Shown here piece by piece: positions 1 through 6,355 of a DNA stretch of 64,000 nt. Position 1 is the first letter of the stretch. Each line of letters starts with the position of its first letter. The notes under the pieces are model-generated. The model saw nothing but the letters and a program-made list of their open reading frames with translations. It was not told the DNA's origin and ran no database searches. The position numbers and the translations under genes are program-made. Origin of the DNA: Burkholderia arboris (GTDB taxonomy: Bacteria > Pseudomonadota > Gammaproteobacteria > Burkholderiales > Burkholderiaceae); NCBI RefSeq assembly GCF_902499125.1, contig NZ_CABVPX010000020.1, positions 1-64,000 on the forward strand, given 5' to 3'.

Positions 1-72
1 CGGCTGGCAGGATTCGAACCCACGACCCCTTGGTTCGTAGCCAAGTACTCTATCCAACTGAGCTACAGCCGC
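1..72 (-). tRNA. tRNA-Arg (ACG), 3' end cut by the window edge
   Basis: Read on the minus strand the segment folds as a tRNA: acceptor GCGGCTG, a D-arm with AGTTGG, an anticodon stem CTTGG/CCAAG around the loop CTACGAA (anticodon ACG, read as ICG for CGN arginine codons), and a T-arm containing GTTCGAAT. The 5' end is at 72. The last acceptor base, the discriminator and CCA lie beyond position 1, so the gene is partial here. Confidence 0.95.
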
Positions 73-201
73 ACGCAGAAGCGGAAGTATAGCAGGGTTG
101 TATAAAAAGGGAAGCCTTATTCGCGAATTAGGTGCCATGACCTTGCCGGGGCGCCCTTCGTGTACCCTTGGAGCATCAGTCATCCATGTTGAATCCGCAT
201 C

Positions 202-765
202 ATGAACAAGGCGTTTGTCAAAGAGTCGGACGGCGACGACGACGATCTCGACCAGGCTCAACCCGCGATTCCTGCGGGCTCGAAGAACTACATCACGCCG
301 GCCGGTCACAAGCGGCTGCGCGACGAGCTGCTGAACCTGATCGACGTCGAGCGTCCCGAGGTCGTGCGGCTCGTGTCGTGGGCCGCGTCGAATGGCGACC
401 GGTCGGAGAACGGCGACTACATCTACGGCAAGCGGCGGCTGCGCGAGATCGATCGCCGCATCCGCTTCCTGACGAAGCGGCTCGATCTCGCCGAAGTCGT
501 CGACGCGAGCCGGCAGGAGAATGTCGACCAGGTGTTCTTCGGCGCAACGGTCGATTACGAGACGCCGGACGGCGAGGATCACACGGTGACGATCGTCGGC
601 ATCGACGAGGTCGATCTCGACCGCGGCTGCGTCAGCTGGATTTCGCCGGTCGCCCGCGCGCTGATCAAAGCAAGGATCGGCGATACCGTCACGCTGATGA
701 CGCCGGCCGGCCCGCAGCCGATCGACATACTCGACGTCCGGTATCCGGCGCGGAGCGACGCCTGA
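202..765 (+). CDS. greB: Transcription elongation factor GreB
   Basis: GreB (187 aa) enters the RNA polymerase secondary channel and stimulates cleavage of backtracked transcripts. After an acidic N-terminal extension (about residues 8-18, DGDDDD), the N-terminal coiled coil begins near residue 29 with KNYITPAG. The diagnostic GreB signature GDRSENGDYIYGKRR lies at about 65-79 and carries the tip acids D66 and E69. GreA has GDLRENAEY here, so this is GreB. The C-terminal FKBP-like domain follows. The acidic extension is longer than in E. coli GreB (about 158 aa). A terminator follows directly and the gene appears monocistronic. The upstream region from the tRNA is short and no convincing Shine-Dalgarno sequence is visible. 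Confidence 0.95.
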   Translation: MNKAFVKESDGDDDDLDQAQPAIPAGSKNYITPAGHKRLRDELLNLIDVERPEVVRLVSWAASNGDRSENGDYIYGKRRLREIDRRIRFLTKRLDLAEVVDASRQENVDQVFFGATVDYETPDGEDHTVTIVGIDEVDLDRGCVSWISPVARALIKARIGDTVTLMTPAGPQPIDILDVRYPARSDA

Positions 766-805
766 GCGACGCCTGAGCGACAGCCGGCCCGGTGGTGCGG
801 TAAAG

Positions 806-836
806 AAAAAGCGCCCCGGTGGGGCGCTTTTTTTCT
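806..836 (+). terminator. Intrinsic terminator of greB
   Basis: The GC-rich hairpin AAGCGCCCC/GGGGCGCTT is followed by an uninterrupted T-run, about 40 bp after the greB stop. It has an A-run on the other side, so it may also stop the convergent porin transcript. Confidence 0.85.
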
Positions 837-864
837 TCCGGCGTACGGTGGCGTTGCCGGTTGC

Positions 865-2016
865 TCAGAAGCGATGGCGCAGGCCGGCCGTGACCGCGAT
901 CTGCTTGTTGGTCGACGACGCGCCACCGAGGCCATTGACATAGGCGCCGATGCCCAGGCCGTCCGTGCTGACGCGCTGATACACGCCTTGCACGTACACG
1001 TCGGTCCGCTTGGACAGCGCGTAGTCGGTCTGCAGGTTGAACTGATTCCAGCCCGGATGACGGCCGTCCAGGAAGCCCGCGGTGTACGTGTACGACCCGG
1101 CCAGCGACAAGGCCGGCGTGAGCGCGTAGCGTGCGTTCACTTCGTAGTTGTTGAAGCGGGCAAACGTGCCGTCGAGACCCAGGCCGCTCGACACGCCCGA
1201 GGCACCCGCAGAGATGCCGAGCGCCCGGTTCACGCGCGATTGCGTGAACACGAAGCCGGCCGTTGCCGGGCCGAACGTGTAGTTCAGGCCGCCGCCGAAC
1301 ACGCGCTGACGCTTGCCGACGAACGTGTTGTCGCCTGCCACCGCGCCGCCGCTGTTGGTGACCGCAGCCGACGTGAGGCCCGAAATGTCATTGTTCAACT
1401 GCAGGTAGCCGGCGCCGATATTGAAGCCGGCGTAGGTGTACGACACGCCCGCGCTGTATGCGCGATTGTTCGAGAACTGGTTGCTGTTCGAGAAGCCGTA
1501 CAACGCGCCGAACTTCAGGCCGCCGTAATTGACGCTCGTATACTTGACGGCGTTATTGATCCGGAACGAATTGTTCAGGTTGTCGTTATCGAACGGGTGG
1601 GCAAACTGGGTGCCGCCAAATTGGGTACCGGTCAGCGACAGCGGCCCGATGTAGTCGACGACGCTATCGTACTGGCGACCGAGGGTCACGGCGCCGAGCT
1701 GGTCGTGCGACAGGCCGACGAACGCCTGGCGGCCGAATTCGCGGCCATTCTGGCCGAGCGTGCCATTGGCGATGTTGAAGCCGTTTTCCAACACGAAGAT
1801 CGCTTTCAGGCCGCCGCCGAGATCTTCCGTGCCGCGCAGGCCCCAGCGGCTGCCGTTGATCTGGCCACTGCGTTCCGACCACGAGCTGTGGCCGCCCTGG
1901 TTGTTGGTGTAGGTGATGCCGGCGTCGATCAGGCCGTACAGCGTGACGCTGCTTTGAGCATGTGCTGCGGTAACGATTACACCCGACAACGCGGTGAAGA
2001 TCAGGGTTTTTTTCAT
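865..2016 (-). CDS. Gram-negative trimeric porin
   Basis: A 383-aa outer-membrane general porin of the betaproteobacterial OpcP/Omp38-like family (Gram-negative porin, 16-stranded barrel), forming a diffusion channel for small solutes. The N-terminus is a clear signal peptide (residues 1-20, cut after AHA), and the mature protein opens with QSSVTLYGLIDAGI, the usual first beta strand. A loop with LENGFNIANG and the GRQ(Y/F)DSV motif of porin_4 proteins is present. The C-terminus ends GLRHRF, and the terminal Phe is the BamA recognition residue. The start ATG follows GGAGA (8 bases upstream). That Shine-Dalgarno segment is exactly complementary to part of the candidate RNA at 2416-2500. Substrate and subfamily cannot be fixed from sequence. 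Confidence 0.95.
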   Translation of the reverse strand: MKKTLIFTALSGVIVTAAHAQSSVTLYGLIDAGITYTNNQGGHSSWSERSGQINGSRWGLRGTEDLGGGLKAIFVLENGFNIANGTLGQNGREFGRQAFVGLSHDQLGAVTLGRQYDSVVDYIGPLSLTGTQFGGTQFAHPFDNDNLNNSFRINNAVKYTSVNYGGLKFGALYGFSNSNQFSNNRAYSAGVSYTYAGFNIGAGYLQLNNDISGLTSAAVTNSGGAVAGDNTFVGKRQRVFGGGLNYTFGPATAGFVFTQSRVNRALGISAGASGVSSGLGLDGTFARFNNYEVNARYALTPALSLAGSYTYTAGFLDGRHPGWNQFNLQTDYALSKRTDVYVQGVYQRVSTDGLGIGAYVNGLGGASSTNKQIAVTAGLRHRF

Positions 2017-2415
2017 GGATCTGTCTCCAAACAGGATGATATCGATCGAACCTGCGGTGGACTGGCCGTGTTTTGCTTGACGCTGTAGCCGGTCCGGCAG
2101 AACGGCGGTGCGCTTATCGGAAAGCCATCTGCAGTGTACGGAGTGCGCGGAGTGGGGACGGTTCGCGCTTTAAGCAATAATGTATTTTGGAATCCGCAAA
2201 GATCGAAAAAATCGCGCAAACGATTGCCTGTCAAGGCTTTGCGGCAGTGCAGCGGAAGAATGGAGCGATCAGGACTACGTAACGGGCGTTGCGCGATTGC
2301 GACAGGTGGTCAGCCGCAGGCAGGGGTGCCCCTAGCGCGATTATTGACACATCGGCAATAGAGGTTTGTGTGGAGCATGGATAATGAAAGGTTGTTCTCT
2401 CGCTATACTGCGATC
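2017..2415. other. Divergent regulatory region, porin / candidate sRNA
   Basis: No CDS of convincing codon use is present. The minus strand carries the porin leader. A TTGACA hexamer (plus coordinates 2229-2234) lies about 215 bases upstream of the porin start without a clean -10 at normal spacing, and an AT-rich stretch at about 2170-2192 is the more likely core region. The plus strand holds TTGACA at 2344-2349, also without a matching -10, and TATACT at 2404-2409 just before the candidate sRNA. Confidence 0.5.
2404..2409 (+). promoter_or_regulatory. -10 box (TATACT) for the candidate sRNA
   Basis: TATACT places a transcription start at about 2416, exactly where the first hairpin begins. 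The -35 at 17-18 bases spacing is poor, so an activator could be involved. Confidence 0.45.
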
Positions 2416-2500
2416 TCTGCTTTCCGAAGCAGACTTTTTCGTTGACGGAAAAGATCTCCAAACCTTTGTCGGCGCGACTTCCCAGTCGCGCTTTTTTTTT
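2416..2500 (+). ncRNA. Candidate trans-acting small RNA, divergent from the porin
   Basis: About 85 nt, not coding. Three perfect stem-loops can be read. Hairpin 1 (2416-2433) is TCTGCTT/AAGCAGA around TCCG. Hairpin 2 (2434-2453) is CTTTTTC/GGAAAAG around GTTGAC, with one G-T pair. Hairpin 3 (2472-2491) is GCGCGACT/AGTCGCGC around TCCC and is followed by nine Ts, a textbook intrinsic and Hfq-type 3' end. The only unpaired part is the linker 2454-2471, which contains TCTCCAAAC (2455-2463). The same 9-mer occurs at 2024-2032, where it is antisense to the Shine-Dalgarno region of the porin mRNA. No upstream gene needs this terminator: the nearest plus-strand CDS is more than 1.7 kb away. The call of an RNA gene is inference from structure. 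Confidence 0.65.
2472..2500 (+). terminator. Intrinsic terminator (8-bp stem, nine Ts)
   Basis: GCGCGACT/AGTCGCGC with a TCCC loop and a T-tract only on the plus-strand 3' side, so it terminates plus-strand transcription. It is therefore not the terminator of the convergent small gene at 2521-2784. Confidence 0.85.
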
Positions 2501-2520
2501 GCCCCGCTTTCCGTGCGCTA

Positions 2521-2784
2521 TTACGTGTACGAGCGCCGCTTGCGCTTGGCCGCAGGCGCGGCTTCCTCTGCTTCGACCGGCGGCGGCGTGTAGGTCCAGT
2601 CTTCCATCACGTAGTGACGGGCATCCAGGGGCGATGCGAGCAGGTTCTGCCAATGATCGCCGTGCCACGTCGTATCGAATTCGCTGTCACACGGCGCCTC
2701 GCGAGCGGACTCGGTCAGGGCGCGGGACTTGCGGCGTACGCGTCCGAAGCGGCTCGCGAAGCGCTTGATTCCGTCCAGCCACAT
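2521..2784 (-). CDS. Hypothetical protein, 87 aa, basic
   Basis: Family not recognised. The start is well supported by the ribosome-binding site AAGGAG about 6 bases before ATG. The N-terminus (MWLDGIKRFASRFGRVRRKSR) is an amphipathic basic helix. The middle holds FDTTWHGDHW and a run ending in YVMEDWTYTPPP. The tail is Ala/Glu-rich and then Lys/Arg-rich (KRKRRS). There is no signal peptide or membrane segment. Third-position GC matches the neighbours, so it is probably a real, narrowly conserved Burkholderia gene. It is transcribed toward the candidate sRNA, and the two 3' ends are about 20 bases apart. Confidence 0.6.
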   Translation of the reverse strand: MWLDGIKRFASRFGRVRRKSRALTESAREAPCDSEFDTTWHGDHWQNLLASPLDARHYVMEDWTYTPPPVEAEEAAPAAKRKRRSYT

Positions 2785-3177
2785 GACCTTCTCCTTCCTT
2801 TCGGCGTTGAGTCAGCATCGCAATGTCCCCGGGTTTCCGCAACCCGGAAAAAACCCGATGAATTTACCGGGTTGATTTGTCCCCGGTAGGAATTTCATAC
2901 CTGCGATTATTGACAATCTGATCCCGGTAACATTGACAGGTTTTTCAGGTGAATCAATTAATCAAAGGCGATGGTGTACCGATTCCAGTGGTATTAGCGT
3001 CCTTTTGATAAAACTATCGTTAAAAATTTTCTTGACGCACCCGGATTGTCCAATTTATAAAGTCACCACTCCGTCCTCGGGCGGCGTGCTGGTGCGGGTG
3101 CTGGCGCAATGTTTCGGGATTTCGGGAAACGGCTATAAAAATAGCTTTTTTGATCTAATCGAGTGGGGAACGAAGAC
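2785..3177 (+). promoter_or_regulatory. AT-rich region with the cold-shock gene promoter and leader
   Basis: No gene is seen in these 393 bases. The plus strand has a near-consensus sigma-70 promoter, TTGACG (3032-3037), 18-bp spacer, TATAAA (3056-3061). It predicts a start near 3068 and an untranslated leader of about 110 nt before the csp ATG, the arrangement used by cspA-type genes for temperature-dependent folding. The local base composition is much richer in A/T than the surroundings. Confidence 0.75.
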
Positions 3178-3381
3178 ATGGATACCGGTATCGTGAAATG
3201 GTTTAACGATGCTAAAGGTTTTGGTTTTATTACGTCGGACAATGGTGGTGAAGATTTGTTTGCGCACTTTTCCGAAATCCGCATGGACGGCTTCAAGACG
3301 CTGAAGGAAAACCAGCGTGTTTCGTTCGACGTCAAAGTCGGTCCGAAAGGCAAGCAGGCAGCGAATATCCAGGCCGTCTGA
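3178..3381 (+). CDS. Cold-shock protein, CspA family
   Basis: A 67-aa single cold-shock domain that binds single-stranded RNA/DNA and acts as an RNA chaperone. RNP1 (KGFGFIT, residues 13-19) and RNP2 (LFAHF, about 27-31) are intact, and the N-terminus DTGIVKWFNDAKGFG is canonical. The start at MDTG is preferred over a Met five codons upstream because it matches the family length. The long leader and strong promoter suggest post-transcriptional control. Whether it is cold-inducible or constitutive cannot be told from sequence. Confidence 0.93.
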   Translation: MDTGIVKWFNDAKGFGFITSDNGGEDLFAHFSEIRMDGFKTLKENQRVSFDVKVGPKGKQAANIQAV

Positions 3382-3408
3382 CGCGCCACGCATTGCCGAT
3401 CACGTCTG

Positions 3409-3437
3409 GCCCCCGCATGGCGGGGGCTTTTCGTTTT
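3409..3437 (+). terminator. Intrinsic terminator of the cold-shock gene
   Basis: GCCCCCGC/GCGGGGGC stem with an ATG-type loop followed by TTTTCGTTTT, 28 bases after the stop. Confidence 0.85.
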
Positions 3438-3522
3438 CCGGGGACAGTACATTCGGGCCCGGGCTGGCCGCGGGCATGCATGCCGGTGCATACTCACGGA
3501 AGCATCGTTTCCCTGTCTTTTC

Positions 3523-4650
3523 ATGTCCGATTCCCGTCCGTCCGATCCCGCGAGCGAACAGCCGCTCGTTTTCGTCGACCTTGAAACCACCGGCGGCTCG
3601 TCCGCCGAACATCGCATCACCGAAATCGGCGTCGTCGAAATCGGGCCGCTCGGCGTGTCGACGTGGACCAGCCTCGTCAATCCGGGGCAGGCGATTCCGC
3701 CGTTCATCCAGCAACTGACGGGCATATCGGATGCGATGGTGCGCGACGCACCGACGTTCGCGTCACTCGCGCCGGCGCTGTTCGAGCGGCTCGACGGCAA
3801 GCTGTTCGTCGCACACAACGCGAGTTTCGACCGCGGTTTCCTGCGCACCGAATTCGAGCGCGCGGGCTTCGCGTTCAATCCCGATGTGCTGTGTACGGTG
3901 CGGCTGTCGCGCGCGTTGTTTCCGCGCGAATCGCGGCACGGGCTCGATGCGTTGATCGAACGGCATGGGCTCGTTCCGGCCGCGCGCCACCGGGCACTGG
4001 CGGACGCCGACCTGCTCTGGCAGTTCTGGCGTCAGCTGCACGACATCGTGCCGCTCGAGCGGCTGCGCGACCAGATTGCATTGACGACGCGTCACTTCCG
4101 CCTGGGCGGGGAGCTGACCGAAGCGTGGCTCGATACCGCGCCGGCGGGATGCGGCGCGTACGCGCTGTTCGGAGAAGGAGATGCTGCGCTGTATGTCGGC
4201 CGCAGCGTGCGCGTGCGGCAGCGGCTGCGCGCGCTGCTGACCGGCGAGCGCCGCTCGTCGAAGGAAATGCGGCTGGCGCAGCAGGTGCGGCGCGTCGAAT
4301 GGCGCGAGACCGGCAACGAGCTGGGGGCGATGCTCGCCGAAGCGCAATGGATTGCCCAACTGCGCCCGTCGTACAACCGGCGCCCGGCGGCCGATGCCGC
4401 CCGCGCGGGCGGCGCGCCCTGGCCGTTCGAAGGCGCTGTCGCGTTCGAGGCGCACGGCGAGCGCCGTCTGTTTCATGTGATCGACGGCTGGCGTTATCTC
4501 GGCGCGGCGGAATCGCTCGATGCGGCCGCGCGGCTCGTGGCCGACGGAGCAGCCGGCGCGTTCGAACCCTTTACCCACCGTCTGCTGCAGACGCATCTCG
4601 CGCGTGGTCTGCAAGTGATTCCGCTCACGGCGCTCACGCCGGCGGATTGA
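3523..4650 (+). CDS. DEDDh 3'-5' exonuclease fused to a UvrC-type GIY-YIG nuclease domain
   Basis: A 375-aa two-domain nuclease. Residues about 15-170 form a DnaQ/epsilon-type proofreading exonuclease: ExoI VDLETTG (D19, E21), ExoII HNASFD (98-103), ExoIII HRALADAD (H156, D161). Residues about 208-290 form a GIY-YIG domain like that at the N-terminus of UvrC: GAY (211-213), YVG (224-226), a basic helix, the catalytic Glu in AMLAEAQW (about E273) and PSYNRRP. The remaining C-terminal part has no motif I know. UvrC's HhH domains are absent, so it cannot replace UvrC outright. Similar Exo/GIY-YIG fusions are known in other bacteria and are thought to act in DNA repair. It is monocistronic and converges on the chorismate mutase gene. 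Confidence 0.85.
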   Translation: MSDSRPSDPASEQPLVFVDLETTGGSSAEHRITEIGVVEIGPLGVSTWTSLVNPGQAIPPFIQQLTGISDAMVRDAPTFASLAPALFERLDGKLFVAHNASFDRGFLRTEFERAGFAFNPDVLCTVRLSRALFPRESRHGLDALIERHGLVPAARHRALADADLLWQFWRQLHDIVPLERLRDQIALTTRHFRLGGELTEAWLDTAPAGCGAYALFGEGDAALYVGRSVRVRQRLRALLTGERRSSKEMRLAQQVRRVEWRETGNELGAMLAEAQWIAQLRPSYNRRPAADAARAGGAPWPFEGAVAFEAHGERRLFHVIDGWRYLGAAESLDAAARLVADGAAGAFEPFTHRLLQTHLARGLQVIPLTALTPAD

Positions 4651-4678
4651 GCGCCGGCATCATCCACGCCGCGTCGCG

Positions 4679-5272
4679 TCAGCCGATCGCGCTGGCGCCG
4701 CCGCCGGAGCAGACGTGTGACAGCGCGGTATCGAGTGCCTGCGACTGTGTGGAATCGTAGCGCGTGAGCGTCTTCCAGTTCGCGATGCTGCGCGCGAGCC
4801 GCGCCTGGCAATCGGGCGCATCGCGAAGCGGCGCGACCCGTGCGAGACCCGTGAGCATTTTCTGTGTCAGACGGTCGAGTGCCGGCCGCGTGCTGGTCGC
4901 GAGATCGGGCGGCGTGCCTTCCGGCGGCTGCGTCGCGCGCCAGGTCGCGAACAGGGCGTTCTGCACGTCCTTGCTTGCCGTGATCTGATCCTCGAAGAAC
5001 GTGCGCGCGAACGCGGGATCGACGCCGGCCTGTCCTGCGCGCTTTTCGACTGCGGTGAGCAGCGCTGCTTCGCGCGGCTGATCCTCGATCGCCTTGTGAT
5101 TTGCCCATTTCCATCGTGCGACCGGTTCGGCGAGCGCGAGGCGCTGCGACGCGAGCGCAACGATGTTGGTGAGGGCGGTGTCGTCGCCGTCCGCGCGGGC
5201 GATATGCGGAGACGCAAGGAGGGCGACGCCGAGCGCGGCGACAGCGAGGCTGGCACGAATGGCTTGCTTCAT
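4679..5272 (-). CDS. Secreted (periplasmic) chorismate mutase, AroQ-gamma type
   Basis: A 197-aa protein that converts chorismate to prephenate. A signal peptide spans residues 1-27 (cut after ARA). The mature all-helical domain starts with LTNIVALASQRLALAEPVARWKWANHKAIED, the active-site helix of exported AroQ-gamma mutases, followed by the Q(I)TASKDVQ motif and two cysteines (about C154 and C187) that can form a disulfide. It lies far from the cytosolic aromatic pathway in this same window (pheA at 51.6 kb). The role of exported chorismate mutases is unsettled. Confidence 0.88.
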   Translation of the reverse strand: MKQAIRASLAVAALGVALLASPHIARADGDDTALTNIVALASQRLALAEPVARWKWANHKAIEDQPREAALLTAVEKRAGQAGVDPAFARTFFEDQITASKDVQNALFATWRATQPPEGTPPDLATSTRPALDRLTQKMLTGLARVAPLRDAPDCQARLARSIANWKTLTRYDSTQSQALDTALSHVCSGGGASAIG

Positions 5273-5495
5273 CGGAACGATCGGGAGAGCCGGGCGGGCC
5301 GGACGTGGAAAACCAGAAGGATAGACGAAGACAGTCGCGCGGCGTAGCGTCGCGACAGGAGAATCAGCAGGCGAGCTGATCCGGCACCGTCAGGCTGTTG
5401 CAGCCCGGGTGCGAGGCGAATTGCGCGCGATGCGCAGGGATGAACCGCACGATAGCGATGATCGACACGTGGCGGTTACAGATCCGAACTGTCGT

Positions 5496-5642
5496 TCACT
5501 TCGGCGAGTACAGCTTGTGCTGCTCGTCGAAGAATGCCCGAACGTGTTCGGGCAATTCGGCGAGGAATTCCACGCCGACGGGTTCCGGATCCGGGCTCAT
5601 CACTTGCTCGGGCGGTGGCATGCGAGTTGGTCTTTCGTCCAT
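5496..5642 (-). CDS. Small ORF, 48 aa, behind a Fur-box-like site
   Basis: Family not recognised. ATG at 5642 is preceded by GGAGAAACGATC (good Shine-Dalgarno spacing). The product begins MDERPTRMPPPEQVMSPDPE and ends FFDEQHKLYSPK: a Pro-rich acidic head, then an amphipathic helix with LAELPEHVRAFF, with no signal or membrane segment. A Fur-box-like sequence and a GATAAT hexamer overlap just upstream (5656-5674), so iron-dependent repression is a reasonable inference. It is divergent from the DUF2946/TonB operon. Confidence 0.5.
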   Translation of the reverse strand: MDERPTRMPPPEQVMSPDPEPVGVEFLAELPEHVRAFFDEQHKLYSPK

Positions 5643-5655
5643 GATCGTTTCTCCA

Positions 5656-5674
5656 GCAGGTTCAATGATTATCA
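5656..5674 (-). promoter_or_regulatory. Fur-box-like operator overlapping a GATAAT -10
   Basis: On the minus strand the 19 bases beginning GAGGTTGATAATCATT match the classical Fur consensus (three GATAAT-like units) at 13 of 19 positions, with the core GATAATCATT exact. It lies 14-32 bases upstream of the 48-aa ORF and about 170 bases upstream of the divergent DUF2946 gene. Confidence 0.5.
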
Positions 5675-5786
5675 ACCTCGCGCTTGGATTTATGCCAGTG
5701 GCGAATCGTTAGATTTTGTCTCTGTTGTATTAACGGCACATGCGCTGCGATGCGAGGTGTGATGGCCGCTATTGCATCCTGCGCAG

Positions 5787-5815
5787 TCGGCAGCGAACGG
5801 GTCGCTTGCTATACT
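5787..5815 (+). promoter_or_regulatory. Putative promoter of the DUF2946-TonB operon
   Basis: TCGGCA (5787-5792), 17-bp spacer, TATACT (5810-5815). This predicts a start near 5822, about 20 bases before the ATG. Confidence 0.45.
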
Positions 5816-5840
5816 TGCGCGCACTTTTTCCTGGACCGCG

Positions 5841-6230
5841 ATGAGACGAACGACGCGATGGATCGGCCTCGTATGGCTGGCGCTGGTACTGAACGTACTG
5901 TCGCCCGTCGTCGGCTACGCGCGTCTTGCGTCGAGCGGCTCCGGCGCGCTCACGCTCGAATTGTGCAGTGCGGCAGGTGCGCGCCAGGTCGTGCTCGCGC
6001 AAGCGGGCGGCGACGCGGGCACGTCGTCGTTCGACCATGCCGGCGTGCCGCACTGCGTGTACTGCCCCGGCTTTGCGGCGAACCTCGCGCTCGGCACGAG
6101 CCTGCCCGAGATGCCGGGCTTCGTGCGGACGTTCGCCTATCGCGTGGCCGCACCGGCCGTTCCCGATTTTCCCCGCAAGGGCATCCGTCTCGCGCAGCCG
6201 CGCGCCCCGCCTGAAAACGCCCCGATCTGA
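5841..6230 (+). CDS. DUF2946 family exported protein
   Basis: A 129-aa protein. The N-terminus MRRTTRWIGLVWLALVLNVLSPVVGYA is a signal peptide or anchor. The body carries the DUF2946 hallmarks: a Cys after ELCSAAG and a second motif HCVYCPG, which together could ligate a metal. DUF2946 genes are commonly found beside TonB receptors and copper-handling genes; function is unproven. The start at 5841 is chosen because it places the signal peptide at the N-terminus; a longer in-frame form begins at 5772. It is the first gene of the operon with the TonB receptor, 125 bases upstream of it. Confidence 0.75.
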   Translation: MRRTTRWIGLVWLALVLNVLSPVVGYARLASSGSGALTLELCSAAGARQVVLAQAGGDAGTSSFDHAGVPHCVYCPGFAANLALGTSLPEMPGFVRTFAYRVAAPAVPDFPRKGIRLAQPRAPPENAPI

Positions 6231-6355
6231 TTGATGTCGTCCGCGCGCCCCGGTGGCGTGCGAGCCGCCCGCGGCCGGGTCCGCGTGCCGCGCCGTGCGT
6301 GCGCGGTGCGCGCCCGTGTCCGGCGGCGTCCGATCACGTTTTCAGGAACTCACTC

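Noticed and set aside
2344..2386. TTGACA plus GATAAT as a promoter for the candidate sRNA
   Set aside because: The two hexamers are 30 bases apart, far from usable spacing; TATACT at 2404 is a better -10.
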